From: Xanthostigma xanthostigma
Lineage: Eukaryota > Arthropoda > Insecta > Raphidioptera > Raphidiidae
NCBI GenBank assembly: GCA_963575645.1
Contig: OY754464.1
Span: 7,750,001 to 7,814,000, forward strand
Reading direction: 5' to 3'
DNA length: 64,000 bases
How positions within the stretch are numbered: position 1 is the first letter of the stretch; the number at the start of each line of letters is the position of its first letter. Shown here in pieces: positions 21,273 to 32,708 of this stretch. Both the position numbers and the translations under genes were made by a program. The notes beneath the pieces are model-generated. The model did not search any database. It saw only the letters and a program-made list of their open reading frames with translations, and was not told where the DNA came from.

Positions 21273-21849
21273 TAGTGATGTGTCGCTTCTGAGCGAGTAG
21301 TTCATAATGAACGATTCCTTTCTCGGAGCGGAGTGAGTCGCTCTTTTTTGTGAATGGCTCACTCCGAGCGCCATTGCTCTGTGCTGACCTATTCTGTACT
21401 GTTGCATTCGCACATTTGCAGAGCGCACACAGCACAGGACACAAGACACTAGTGAACTTTGCACGTACGGAGTTATCTTTGCTGAATCGTTTAATGCTGA
21501 ATGACACACTGTTTATACAGTGACTTAAACCATTTACATTGACGTCGTTGACAAACATATAATATTGTAACAATATACATTATTATTGTTAAGCTTTTAT
21601 TATACTTTATAGTTTTTCCAAAATGCGAATCATATGAAAATGAGCTCAGAGCTGAGTGTGTGTATTGTGCTGTGAAATGCTAAGTGACTCCTGAGCATGC
21701 ATGATGACAGTTCACACCGCTGCAGTCTGCACTCTTGTGTAGTGCGTACTGTCTAGCGTCGCTCCTTTGAACGATTCGCTCTGAGCGACTCTTTTTAGTG
21801 AGCGGAGCGCACGGAGTCAGCTCCCAATAGTCATGTGGACACATCACTA
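21273..21849. mobile_element. hAT-type MITE hAT-B copy 1
   Basis: The termini are TAGTGATGTGTC and GACACATCACTA, flanked by a perfect 8-bp duplication CAGTAGCC (21265-21272 and 21850-21857). Near the left end lies 'gagcgagtagttcataatga'. Near the right end lies 'gaacgattcgctctgagcg', so subterminal GAGCGA/TCGCTC words are inverted. Open frames of 122 and 86 aa on the minus strand are coincidental. Five copies occur in the window. Confidence 0.92.
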
Positions 21850-21857
21850 CAGTAGCC

Positions 21858-22512
21858 TAGACATATTTGAATGGCAAGCTGAGGCATTTCTTATGCAATA
21901 TCCGGCTGTGTCAATGTCAGGTGTTGATTCATTGATAACTTGTAGTTAACGAGATTTATTTGTGAATAATCGCATCACCTATGTGAGGACACCATTCGCG
22001 CGTATCGTTTCGCATGATTCTAGCTGTTACACGCGAACCCACTTCCCTTCCCTATAGAGACGTACTTTCGCCGGCCGAACTAGTCAATAAACGAAATGTC
22101 ATGTGACATCCATTGACGCAGCAGAATAAAAACAAAAGCCGACACACTGTACAGTGAGTGAAGGGGAGGGGTGAGCAAAAAGATACACAATATCTTTTCG
22201 TTTTCAACAAGGAGTAAGAACGGGGGTGCAGCAGCGTACACCACTTTGGCTTGGCTTTAATGATACACGACTCTAGACGCTCTGACCTCTTGACACTTTG
22301 ACACCCACGCCTGTGGCAATTTTACCACCACTACCCTACCGACTTAGGGGTCGTGCAGTGCGACATAAGATACGTGCGAGAAGAAGATTGTAGCTAATAC
22401 AATGTAACCAATAAAGACACCGCAACGCTCAAAACCGACCTATACACAGCCTGATTCATATATAAGTAAAACCGTATGACTAATGATAAAACTATACGGA
22501 TACAAGGCTAAT
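21858..22512. other. GC-richer unassigned stretch
   Basis: The stretch has few low-complexity tracts, for example 'cgccggccgaactagtc' near 22070 and an AATAAA-like 'caataaagac' near 22410. It could be an old LTR or regulatory sequence, but no boundaries can be defined. Confidence 0.3.
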
Positions 22513-22560
22513 AGTATATTGTGCAACTAGTGCGACAATGCCGCACGAGTTGCACATACT
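22513..22560. mobile_element. 48-bp miniature TIR unit
   Basis: The left AGTATATTGTGCAACT and right AGTTGCACATACT are inverted around 'agtgcgacaatgccgcacg'. The same ends enclose a 127-bp version at 50988-51114. Confidence 0.65.
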
Positions 22561-22794
22561 ATTTTTATAACGAATAAATTAAAATTCCCAGACCAAATGT
22601 TCAATTTTAAAATACACATTTTTTGCTGTCACATTCAGTATTGGTAACTATGGTAACTTTGAATTTGCGTGCGGCAAACAATAATTTCAGTGCGACAAAT
22701 AAAGTTTGCGCACGCAAATGAAAATAGCCACTTTTCAACCGTAACAGCATGCGTAAAGATACCACTTTTCCCGCAAGAGTAATAAAAAAATATT

Positions 22795-23175
22795 AAAACA
22801 ATTTTTATTCACTAAAACATTATTTATTGGTCAACGTTTCGGAAATATTTCTTGGCTTCTTCAGGACCTTGAAAATCTTAAAATAAAAAAAAAATCATAT
22901 GACTAATGTGTAAAGTAGTGTCTCTAGACTGAAAAAAATTATGTGACCAAGGCCGTAAAATTACAGCGCAGGCCTGAAAATTGTAGTACACCAAGCAAAA
23001 ATTTAAAATAATAATAATTGGTAGAAGTAGAAGTTTTGTTCCAAAAATATGTATTGAAGAAGATTTATTTCGTTGAAGAACAATTAAAAACAAACAGCGT
23101 ATCGCTTGTGGCCACAAGCGATACTCTGGTAAAGCTTATTTTACAATATTGTTCCTCAACCAAATAAATCTCCTT
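22795..23175 (-). mobile_element. PLE-like fragments with hammerhead-like core
   Basis: At 22829-22870 on the minus strand: GGTC-CTGAAGA-...-GAAACGTT-GACC, with a 4-bp helix I but a weak helix II. At about 23098-23175 the word 'cacaagcgatactctgg' and its inverse form a palindrome. The same word follows the hammerhead-like core at 56224, so both belong to one PLE-type family. Confidence 0.6.
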
Positions 23176-23631
23176 CAATAATAATAATAATGATAATAAT
23201 AATAATAATAAAAATAATAAGAATAATGCGTTTAACGTACGTTTCTCGACTTTGTGTCATAACAGACGCCATTCGCGCCTTTACTATTTTCCATCTATCA
23301 ACACTTTCCGTTATTGTCTATATCTTTTCAATATCCACTTAATTAATGGCAATGGATGAATGAAGGAATTTTAGGACCTTAGGATAAGGTAGGCAAATTT
23401 TGAACATAGGTGTTTGGCCATGGCCTTGAATAAGGAGCCATTTCGATATTTATCTGGAATTATTGAGGGAAGCCATGGAAAACCTCAACAAGATGGCCGG
23501 TACAGGAACTATCGTTTCTCAGCGAGAGGCAGTAGGAAAAAGTCCCAGCCACATCTGCCTCCGCTGGAATTCGAACCCGGTACCTCCCGAATGCTAGTCT
23601 AGTGCTCTCACCACTACGCCAGCCCGCTCGG
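23176..23631 (-). mobile_element. tRNA-derived SINE, full length
   Basis: On the minus strand the head is at 23631 (GGCGTAGTGGTGAGAGC, then GGTTCGAATTCC). The conserved body follows, and the 3' end is an (ATT)n-rich tail on the plus strand at 23176-23225. It is inserted next to the PLE palindrome. Confidence 0.85.
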
Positions 23632-23696
23632 TAAAATTTAAAATACGGGTTTTTGGATAAGAAAAAACATTTCAAATTAATTCTATATAATATATA

Positions 23697-23960
23697 CTAT
23701 CGGCCTGTCCCGGTTCACCCGGGTGCGATAGATATAATTTAGCAAAAATGTATTTCGTTTGCAGCCCGGCGTCTGAACTAATAGCTTTTTAAGCAAATTC
23801 TACCAGATTTGTTTCTGAACTAATAGCTTTGAGCGAATTGTATCAGATGTCGCTAATTGGTACTAAAACAGTTTTTTTATTTGCTTCTGAAGTAATACCT
23901 TTGAGTAAACTCTATCAGATGTCGTTACATATTACCAAAACATAAAAAGGTTTCAGTAAA
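23697..23960 (+). mobile_element. RTE-like fragment
   Basis: It begins 'ctatcggcctgtcccgg' and contains three 'cttctga..taatagct' units with 'atcagatgtcgct'. It matches the pieces at 6455 and 17575. Confidence 0.6.
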
Positions 23961-23984
23961 ATCTCTCTCAACATTTAGCATAGT

Positions 23985-24109
23985 ACAAAGTCGAAGAATT
24001 ATGTGCGGTGGTCTATAAAGAATTTTCGATACCTGACGGCCCTCGAAAAAAATTAACAGACGGCCCACCGGGAATTTTCCGCTATCCCGGTGGCCCTATC
24101 CACCCCTGC
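23985..24109. mobile_element. hAT-like right-end fragment
   Basis: It ends 'cccggtggccctatccaccc', then CTG. On the reverse strand this reads CAGGGGTGGATAGGGCC, a typical hAT terminus. No partner end was found within reach. Confidence 0.45.
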
Positions 24110-24744
24110 TATTTACATTGTAACACTAATTATGTGCGTAACACAACACTGAATGACACAGCCTCGTAATAATTGCAATTATTCCGGGTCTTATACAATA
24201 TTTACCATATTACAGATATATTATTCGTCGGCGCACCGACTAACGTAAAAGCCGAACATAACCGGACATTAACGAACTTTAACTCGGCATGCCTGTACGA
24301 GATATTTCTCTCACACCATTGCAGCTCACTGGATATATTATTTATAGTGGCGTTGGTCATCATTATTTATGGAGTTAGTTCCCGTTTAATGTTGCTATAC
24401 AACGGGTAATACGATTCAAGTGACTTATAACTTACTAGCAACACTCTTGTGAATGCTAAGGTGCGCTACACACGAACGTTTGCAAAAGAAAGATGGCGCC
24501 ACACATACAACATTCGCCGAAATCCGAGTTGCGAGTAATTGTCATTCGGCAGGAAAAAAGTTGAATTATAAATGGTTCGTGAAGCGCCGTATTTAACCGA
24601 ATGAGCCAGCCAACCATTCTCAACACAGTGACCGTGGTGTAGACAATGGATATGCTAAGACCATATATACTTTTATTCTATACTGAGCATACGAATAAAA
24701 TATTAGGGTGCAAACTATACTTCTGTCTTTTTTTACGCCGTAAA
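24110..24744. other. Unassigned sequence
   Basis: Moderate complexity with no gene-like ORF beyond an unconvincing 78-aa frame at 24173. Confidence 0.35.
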
Positions 24745-24826
24745 CACTGGCGTATCCAGGAAGGCAAAACAAGTACGGGTGACCCGGCTTTTGCCCCCTC
24801 CTGGGCCAAAAGCTGGGTACGCCCAT
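24745..24826. mobile_element. 82-bp miniature TIR element
   Basis: The left CACTGGCGTATCCAGG and right CTGGGTACGCCCATG are inverted with a few mismatches. It is related to the GGGCGTA-ended element at 2410-2663. Confidence 0.5.
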
Positions 24827-25252
24827 GCTAACATCATAGAAAAAGACAAAAACAGAGATACTTTATTCAGATTGAATGCAAGTACATCAACCAATCCTAT
24901 ATCATTGGAGAAATCAGGGAATTACATCGAAGAAAGAGACGCAGATATATTTTTGATACGCTTTGTTGCGTTCACTCACCGCACATTGAGTAGATAGGCA
25001 ATGATTCATATAGTTAATTAATAGATATATGGCTAAGACAAATAATGGTTCCAACAGAGAGTATAGTTCTTGAAACTATACAGGTCCGGAACGATTTAAA
25101 TTTAAAATGTTCGCTATTTGGCGGACGGCGATTGCGTTGAAATTTTCCAAATAGGCGAACCTGTGATACATGCTTTAAGATAAGTATTACAATTATCTAG
25201 AGCGACGACTCCCAAGCACTACCCATAAAACGAGTTAGATATTAGCAAATAC

Positions 25253-25499
25253 AATAAATAAAATTATCGACCAATTTTTCAGGCAAATATATTAACAAAA
25301 AAAAATATAATTAATACATTAACGTTTCGATCCGGATTTGGATCTTCTTCAGAACTGATCTAAAAATATAAAAAGTAATTAATATTTTTTTCTATTTATT
25401 TCTAATGACATTCGTGAAAGATTTTTTAATATTGAAATATTGAAAAAATAATATCAAACAGTTGGTCGAAAATTTTATTTATTGAAAAACTCTAATCAG
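25253..25499. mobile_element. PLE-C copy 1, one arm deleted
   Basis: It is flanked by a perfect 12-bp duplication ATTAGCAAATAC (25241-25252 and 25500-25511). The left arm 'aataaaattatcgaccaat' leads to a minus-strand hammerhead-like core at 25321-25351: CTGAAGA-A-GATCC...GGATC-GAAACGTT. The right arm has lost its core but keeps 'gttggtcgaaaattttat' and ends 'ctctaatcag'. Confidence 0.85.
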
Positions 25500-25619
25500 A
25501 TTAGCAAATACCCCCGAAAAAAGTTTAATTTTAAAAACAAATTAGATATTGCATTTTTTTCTCTTAATTACGAAAAATAAATAAAATAAATAACTTTCTA
25601 ACACTGACTGTTCCACATC

Positions 25620-25750
25620 ATAACTAAAAAGAAAAAAACAAGTTGGAAAACGTCAACATGCAGCAGATGGGGATCCATTAAAAAACAAAACAGGTCCTCA
25701 CCTGCTGTGTTTTGAGGTTTTTCGACTTGTTTTCTTTTATTTAGTTATTA
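25620..25750. repeat. Imperfect fold-back
   Basis: 'aacaagttggaaaacgtc' on the left mirrors 'ttttcgacttgtt' on the right, with inner 'agcagatggggatcc' and 'ggtcctcacctgct'. Arms are about 55 bp. Confidence 0.55.
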
Positions 25751-25962
25751 GTTTAATTTGTATGCAGTCGGGTTTTTTTTCCTTTTTTGTAATAATTAAT
25801 TTTTATTCGCAAGTCTAATTAGACGGGATACGACTAGAGCAGTCCATAAGTGTACCGTTGAAACTTAAAATCAATTCTACTGCAGCAATGGAATTCTTTT
25901 AAAAGCACTTTAGTAGAAGACAATCGTATTATAAAATGAATTTTCACACTCGAAGCTGCTAG

Positions 25963-26578
25963 TAGTGATGTGTCGCTCCTGAGCGAGTCGTTCATAATGA
26001 ACGACTCCTTTCTCGGAGCGAATCGAGTCGCTCTTGTTTTGTGAATAACTCACTCCGAGCGCCATTGCTCTGTGCTGAGCTGTTCTATACTATTGTATTC
26101 GAACATTTACAGAGCGCACACAGCACAGGCCGCAGAGGCACTAGTGAATTTTGCACGTACGGAGTTATCTTTGCTAAGTCATTTAATGTTGAATGACACA
26201 CTGTAAGTGCAATAGTACTAAGCTTACAGTGACTTAAACCATTCACATTGACGTCGTTGACAAAGATATAATATTGTAACAATAAACATTATTATTGTTA
26301 AACTTTTGTTATACTTTATAGTTTATCCGAAATGCGAATAATATAAGATCAGAATCATGTTAAAATGAGCTCAGAGCTGAGTGTGTGTATTGTGCTGTGC
26401 AGTGCTACGTAACTCCTGAGCATGTATGATGACAGTTCACATCTCTGCAGTCTGCACTCTTATGTAGTGCGTACTGTCTAGTGTCGCTCATTTAAACGAC
26501 TCCCTCTGAGCGACTCTTTTTAGTGAGTGGAGCGCACGGAGCCAGCTCCCAATAAAGAGTCATGTGGACACATCACTA
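25963..26578. mobile_element. hAT-B copy 2 (most complete)
   Basis: TAGTGATGTGTC and GACACATCACTA ends, with an 8-bp duplication GCTGCTAG/GCAGCTAG (one mismatch) at 25955-25962 and 26579-26586. At 616 bp it is the longest uninterrupted copy and a good reference for the family. It includes the mid-element word 'actaagcttacagtgactt'. Confidence 0.92.
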
Positions 26579-26817
26579 GCAGCTAGCATATTGCAGTCAC
26601 AATTGCAGTAAATGAAATAGAAAATTTTATAAAAATAAAAATAAATGCGGTTGCAGACTAACTGTCTGCAACAAGACATCCAAACTGCAAAGCACCAGTT
26701 GTACCAACTCCACAAGTTCCACTACCTATAGAGTTTAATGTACCTACATAGCACGAAGGCAACATTTGTAACCTATACATTGTGTATACAGTGTCTTCTG
26801 TGATATAATATGTATAT

Positions 26818-27613
26818 AGTGTCCGACCAAACGGTCGGTTTCGGCGAGTTTCGGGGTTAAATTTGAGTTTCGGTGTCGGCAGAAAATCTGCCGAAACTAG
26901 GATAGAAACCGAAACAAGGTTCGTGAGCTTCCGTGCGGCGTTCGGGAGCGATCGGCGCAGTGGAGCGGCAACAAAATATCTTCCGACATAAAAACAATTA
27001 CGGAGTCGTGTCGATGCGATGGCGTTTTTTTGCGCAGTGAAAAGGAGAAGGCATTTGAGGGAAGTTTTTTAAAAAACAATTACGGGGTCGTGTCGATGCG
27101 ATGACGTTTTTTTTGCGCAGTGAAAAGGAAAGGGCGTTTGGTGGGAGTTCTTTAAAAAACAATTACGGGCTCGTGTCGATGCGATGGCGGGTTCTTTGCG
27201 CAGTGAAAAGAGGAAGGCATTTTGAGGAGTTCTTTAAAAAATAATTACGGGGTCGTCTGGATGCGATGACGTTTTCTTTGCGCAGTGAAATGGAGAGGGT
27301 TCTTTAAAATACAATTACGGGGTCGTGTATACAAAATGAGATAATAATACAGTAATTCAACACCAGTTTTGCTGATAGGATATTTTGTCGAGGAATGAAA
27401 ACGCGCGGAATCGCGGCGGGGAGTGTCAGTGTGTCAGCTTCCCCTCACGCTTCCCCTGTCCTCTGTCGTGCGTGTTTACGTGTTCGTTTGTTTTAGAGGT
27501 TATTTTTTATTATTGCCAGTCAATCAGGTAACTTAAGCTTAAAAATATAGACGAGAATTGTTCTCGAAGTAAGTTTCGGTTTTGGATGTAAAAACTAGTT
27601 TCGATTGGACACT
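26818..27613. mobile_element. hAT-like MITE with internal tandem array
   Basis: The left AGTGTCCGACCAAAC and right GTTTCGATTGGACACT are inverted. The flanks ATGTATAT and ATAGATAT match at six of eight positions. GTTTCGG and CCGAAAC words fill the left end, and 'agtttcggtttt' lies near the right end. The interior is dominated by the tandem repeat described separately. Confidence 0.65.
26992..27326 (+). repeat. ~82-bp tandem repeat, about 4 copies
   Basis: The units begin 'aacaattacgg' and contain 'gtcgtgtcgatgcgatg' and 'tttgcgcagtgaaaa', ending 'ttctttaaaa'. The last unit is shortened. It lies wholly inside the 26818-27613 element. Confidence 0.9.
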
Positions 27614-28094
27614 ATAGATATGGGTGATCATACAATATAATATGATGAATAATGTTTTACCTGCTATAAGTCGCTACGTGAAGTTGGAGATATCGGCGAC
27701 CAAGGTGATATGGGGCATTTGCACACGAGGCAACATTTTAGACAGCCAATTCGTGAAGTTCAAAGAGAAGGTGCAAATGGGTGTTTTAAATTCTTCATTT
27801 TTGAATGAAATTATATTTAAGCCAATATGTGTTTAAATTTGCCGGGCAGACCAGTTTTGCAAGAGCAATATGCGCTCTTTTTGTTTCTATTGTAGGTAAT
27901 CTAAAAATAGTTAGTAAAACCAAAAGTGCACATCCCGCAAGTTTTCCACTGTGTAATGAAAATTTAAAAAATTGATTAAAAAAACAATTTAAAATTTTAA
28001 TAAAAAAAATAAAATTGGAAAAAAGTAAAAAAAATATGAGAAATATATAATATTATGTATAAATATCAAGTGCAACAAAATGGAATAGAAAACA
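27614..28094. other. Spacer
   Basis: AT-rich after 27930. A 70-aa frame at 27624-27836 has no recognised features. Confidence 0.35.
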
Positions 28095-28190
28095 ATTAAA
28101 TTCAATGATTTCGGTAGGAATCGAACCCAGGCCTTATCCACTGCGCCATGGCACTCCTGGCCTTATCCCGCTGTTATCGTGGTATAGAAC
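28095..28190 (-). mobile_element. tRNA-derived repeat head
   Basis: The minus strand reads ATGGCGCAGTGGATAAGGC (A-box-like) then GGTTCGATTCC (B-box) at tRNA spacing. The acceptor stem does not close, so this is a SINE head or tRNA relic, distinct from the SINE at 11537. Confidence 0.6.
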
Positions 28191-30290
28191 TAAAATCGCT
28201 TAGAAAAATTAAACTACTGAACACATTTCAGTGAATTTAAATACGGTTCTGGTCTGATAGTACACAAAGTGAATAAAATATAAACCAAGGCGGTCCGACC
28301 GAAATAGCGATCTGTATAGCTCGGACGTACGTACGTACATACGTACAGACCAACCGACAACTCTTCCATCCAAATCCTTTTCCCTCACCTAAAAAGGGTT
28401 ATGGTTTATCGTCTTCGATGCTTTTAATACTTCTGGTATATTATCTCAAAGCAAAATAATATTCCTATTGTTGACAAAATTCACGTCATATTACAAAGAG
28501 CTTTTTATCAAAGCGTTTTTTGGATTAAAATTGTGGATGGTCACAACATTTTAAAGGAAGCTACAAAACGCAGCATACATAAATTACAGAGAAAATATAT
28601 CTATGTATATAGAATTTTTGGAATTAAACACCTGGTAGAATTATTCCCTTTTGTACCTGTAGCCTGCGGGAACCTTGCTACGTCATCCGTGATACTAGAT
28701 AAGCTCTGATTCATAACATCTACATAATGCCACTCTACGTTAGTTAACAATTGCAGGGCTGACCAACTATGTCAACGATTTGTCACTAAACAATTACTAA
28801 TATTTTTAGAACCATTTTTATCAAATTCTAACATAATATGTACAGTGTGTCTCCGGATTGAGTTCACAATAGGTGAGATTGGCCAAATATTTTCGAATTG
28901 GAATTTCATATTTTGGGATTCCGCCCTGCTTGGTCTGAAACTCTTTTTTAGCTTACTTTCGATTTTTTTACATCAAGTAGGCTTTTACAGTGAGCAAAAT
29001 CTCTTTTTGTTTCAGGTAAAGTACCTTTTCCATTCATAGTACGCAAAAGTGTCACTAAGAAAAGTTGTTTACAATGAAAAATTATGGCGTTATGCTAATT
29101 TTCAGAATGATTCGGCCTACTTTGATAATAGAAGTAGAAAAATATATACTGATGATGACATTATCCATGGTTCATTACAATAACAGCTCTGGAACAAATA
29201 TGTCAATTAAACCTAATTAATTATGCTACCGATTTCAACAAAATAACGCATGCGCTTTGTTCAAACCTGCATGTACACAGCTACTTGTTATGCAACACAT
29301 TTCTCCGAACCGAAGCCAACACTATACAACTATCAGTCTATCTCACTCTGTTTTCGCTTCCACGCTTCACTCGACTGCCAAGTGGAAATCGGTATAATAT
29401 ATGAAACGTTCAATCTCTCCCCGTTTCACTCTTTCATGCACGTATTGCAATAACACCATCTCATTCCACCAAGGCACACTGATAATCTGGGATGCAGTAT
29501 TTTTACTTGTTAGCCGTTTTTGTTACAGTGATTAATAAGTTGTTGAATATCTACTTTGTTTTATGTAACCCTGTTACATTCAGGAATTATCACGATTTCA
29601 ACCGGCGAAGGGAAGATTGATGAAATTGGAAGTGGGAAATGTGCTCGAATATACTCAGATCTACAAGGGCCTAGTATGCATCCCGAGCATCCAAACCAGA
29701 TTTTGGAGTCCTGGACCGTCGTGAGAAGACGCTGGGCTCATTCGTGATGGGGCTTGTTGCATCTCTTGGTGTCCGAATACGTGATTCCCAAGGATTACAG
29801 TGCACCTCGTTATTTATTATGATTGGGGTCCAAGAATTGTTTCGAGTTTTCACAGAAAGCAATCAGTCCTTTCAGGGTTGCACCCCTCCCCCAATTAATT
29901 GATTCCCGGAGTGTAGGAGCGAAAGGTTTTATATCCGAAGTACGCTGAAGCAGCACTGCTATTGGTAATTACGGTCTGCCTCCTTCAAAAGGGTAAGGCA
30001 TCATTCCTAAACAACATTCCGAAAAATTTCTAACTTCTTCATTATTTAGATAATAAAATATGATAAATTAATAACTCGAGGATGATTACGGTAACCTAAA
30101 AAACCTATGAGACCCAGAGATTAGTTTTGAGTTTTATTTTCGTGAAAGTTGAGGTTATGTTTAGTTTTGAAGGTAAACATTTCTCAACTCAAGCGTAGCT
30201 TTGTAAACAGTTTCCTATACTTTTAATAAGTAATATGTGCCAAGTTTCATTAAAATCGTTTTAAATGGTATAAATGATGGTACTAAAAAC
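28191..30290. other. Sparse region, no supported gene
   Basis: An (ACGT)n-like palindromic tract lies at about 28325-28346. Short frames at 28845-29039, 29250-29453 and 29556-29747 show no recognisable domain. The stretch 29560-29990 is the least repetitive part of this block and slightly GC-richer. I could not identify any exon there. Confidence 0.4.
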
Positions 30291-30414
30291 CAGTGCTGAA
30301 AATTTGGCGGGCCCAGGCACAGGGCGCAGAAATGACCAGACCAGAAGCCGGATAAGATTGGAACATTTTTCAAGGGCGCAGTTATAGAAGCATAAAAGGC
30401 TAATTACGGCACTG
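30291..30414. mobile_element. 124-bp hAT-type MITE
   Basis: The ends are CAGTGCTG and CGGCACTG, flanked by CTAAAAAC (30283-30290) and TTAAAAAC (30415-30422), a 7-of-8 duplication. The ends resemble the 19609-20073 element. Confidence 0.65.
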
Positions 30415-30658
30415 TTAAAAACAGGAAGATAAAAATTTTGTCCGTTTATAGGCAATATGTCTGAAAACCCTGTAAAAAGATAGCCTTATTTAAAAAGCGA
30501 TACAAATCAATAAAAAAATTGAAATACAAAACCCAATCAGAAATATTGGATTGCTCCCGAATTCCACTTTAGTTAAAAGCTGGATAAATGTTGACTGGGA
30601 ATACGTTTTCAATACAATCAATATTATTAGATTGTAAAGGTAAATAATAACATAGAAT

Positions 30659-31159
30659 TTGGCAGGCTGCAAATATATGAACATTATAAATACACATGTT
30701 TATATAGGTACCTATACGGATATTTGTGTATATAAATCATTCGTACATAACGAGGGTATATTAAGGACTGTACAGGGTCAAATAAGGGAATGGATCAAAA
30801 ATCAGTACAAAACATACTGTAATCAAATTTCCGGGCAACAACATGGCAAGACTTTTATTAAAGGGCCATCCGAAAGATGAATGAAGAACTACTACAACTC
30901 AGTAGGAACAATCTTCGTTTCGTGGTAGGCCTCCTAACAGGACATTGTGAAAGGACACATCACATCCAAAAAATCGGACGGTTTAACGGGGACTTAAAGT
31001 GCAGACAGTGCAATAAGGAGACGGAAACAGCGCATCGATCGTAGAGAACAGATAATTTATGGACAATGTAGAATGAGTCCAGAAGATTATACCAATCACT
31101 CAATCCACGGACTGCATAAGCTAGTGCAAGGAACGAGGATACTGGATCGAGTGATATAA
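30659..31159 (+). pseudogene. LINE C-terminus with RNase H-type ending, broken
   Basis: Three frames carry consecutive parts. First REWIKNQY...GQQHGKTFIKGPSE. Then, frame-shifted from 30877, LQLSRNNLRFVVGLLTGHC, with KCRQCNKETETAH, the C-x2-C zinc-knuckle start. After a stop at about 31038, a third frame reads RREQIIYGQC...SPEDY...LVQGTRILDRVI and stops at 31157-31159. 'LSR--LR-V-GLLTGHC' is characteristic of the I/Jockey/R1-type LINE C-terminal region. At least two frame breaks and a loss of the middle zinc-binding residues make it dead. An RTE-like element abuts it at 31163. Confidence 0.82.
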
Positions 31160-31162
31160 GAG

Positions 31163-31535
31163 ACTAGCGGTCCCGCCCGGTTTCACCCGGGTGCAAAAGA
31201 CCGAATGAGAGAGAGGGGCATGAGTACGTACATTCATCTTCGTTTACCGAGATGAATGTTGTGTCCAAATTGCATGATGATCGGAGTTACCGTTCAAAAG
31301 TTTTTGTCGGACGGACAAATTTTGAGTTACACTTTGCAACATTTTTCATTGATGCTCCGCTCCTATTGGTCGTAGCGTGATATTATATAGCCTATAGCCT
31401 TCCTCGATTAATGGGCTATCCAACAAAAAAAATGTTTTTCAATTCGAACCAGTAGTTCCTGAGATTAGCGCGTTCAACCAAACAAACAACCAATCAAACA
31501 AACAAACTCTTCAGCTTTATATATTAGTATAGATT
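31163..31535 (+). mobile_element. RTE-like short element
   Basis: 'actagcggtcccgcccgg' to 'cagctttatatattagtata'. It closely matches 8758-9118 and lies directly after the LINE relic. Confidence 0.78.
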
Positions 31536-31746
31536 GGGAGATAGCACAGTAAGTCTAAGAGGCTGTGGTGTTCCCGGCGACAAACCGATTCCCGTAAAAA
31601 ACGAGGGTATATTTATATCCCAACAAAAACATAAACGTGAAAAAAGGGGCCAAGTTCCCGTCAAAACTGTGTTTTGTTATCTTAAAAAAATAACCTTAAT
31701 GTAAAAAATATACCAAGTTCCTTACCTACACGTTTTTAGCACAAAA

Positions 31747-31857
31747 ATATTGTGTGAACTGATAAATTTACAGGAAAATTTTTATTAAAGAAGTGAACCT
31801 TATTGAGACTCTTGAAAACTTGCCAAGTTTGGCCAGTAAAATCAGTTCACACAATAT
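31747..31857. repeat. 17-bp inverted pair
   Basis: 'aatattgtgtgaactga' and 'tcagttcacacaatatt' are exact reverse complements, 77 bp apart. An outer inverted pair (about 31600-31625 and 32315-32340, 'ggtatatttatatccc') surrounds the region. Confidence 0.65.
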
Positions 31858-31900
31858 TCTTTGGTGATTCGCGAGTTATAGGATGGACACGGCTTTATGA

Positions 31901-32150
31901 TGTAACATCACGTCTTAAAAAGCCACGCCGCCACTGATGTACTCTGGTGGTCATGTAAAGAAATCGAGGCAATATGGCAGCGGAGCGTATGAACTAGGAA
32001 GTAGTGTTCATGATAAAAAAGTTAAATTAATAAATGTGTTGAATTAAATATACAAGTTTACGTTAATAAACATGTTGAATTAAATAATATTCATGTTACA
32101 AACTTACGTTAATAAATATGTTGAATAAAATAATAATAACTGTTAATAAT
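31901..32150 (+). repeat. Dispersed repeat V copy 1 (empty-site copy)
   Basis: It starts TGTAACATCACGTC, contains 'gccacgccgccactg' and 'gaactaggaagtagtgttca', and ends in repeated 'acgttaataaa' and 'atgttgaat' words. The same repeat at 46970 is interrupted by a MITE, while this copy has the uninterrupted AATAAATATGTTG. The TGTAAC start suggests an LTR-type terminus, but no end duplication is certain. Confidence 0.7.
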
Positions 32151-32708
32151 TGTACCAAAAATAAATGACGCTGCTTGTGACTTAAAATTGCATACAGCGA
32201 ACATGGTGTTTGTTAATGGCCACATCTAACCTACATTTATTAGTTACTGCAAGAATCATTTAAGATACATGACATTATCTTGGTCCCGCTTGTTAATCAG
32301 ATCCGGCCTGTGTTGGGATATTCAATGCATAAATATACCCTGACATCAACAAACCCGCGCTGTGCCTATACTGCGTTGCGAGGAAATATCGCTATACGTG
32401 AATTAAATTGAAATCAGAAAGCTTTTTCTACCGATGTTTTTATTCACTAACAGCAAAAATGAAAGTTTTATCCGCAGGCATTCTCCGTAATCGTATATTC
32501 ATCATATAAATTATTGTACATTTATTATTAAAGAGGAACAGACTTACAGATCCGTACTTAATTCAGTAAATATTTTAGTTTTCTAATTTTGCAAGATTTT
32601 TCAAGTGGCTTATACTTGATGTATAACAATACTAATAAACGCTGCCCTAGCGCTGGTTTGCAAGTTGGACACGAAATCCTTTTTACTAGTAATACGAATA
32701 ATAACAAT
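32151..32708. other. Spacer
   Basis: No recognised feature. Confidence 0.35.

Noticed and set aside
21205-21573. 122-codon minus-strand frame
   Set aside because: It lies mostly inside hAT-B. The equivalent frames in the other hAT-B copies are broken differently, so it is a chance frame in a repeat.
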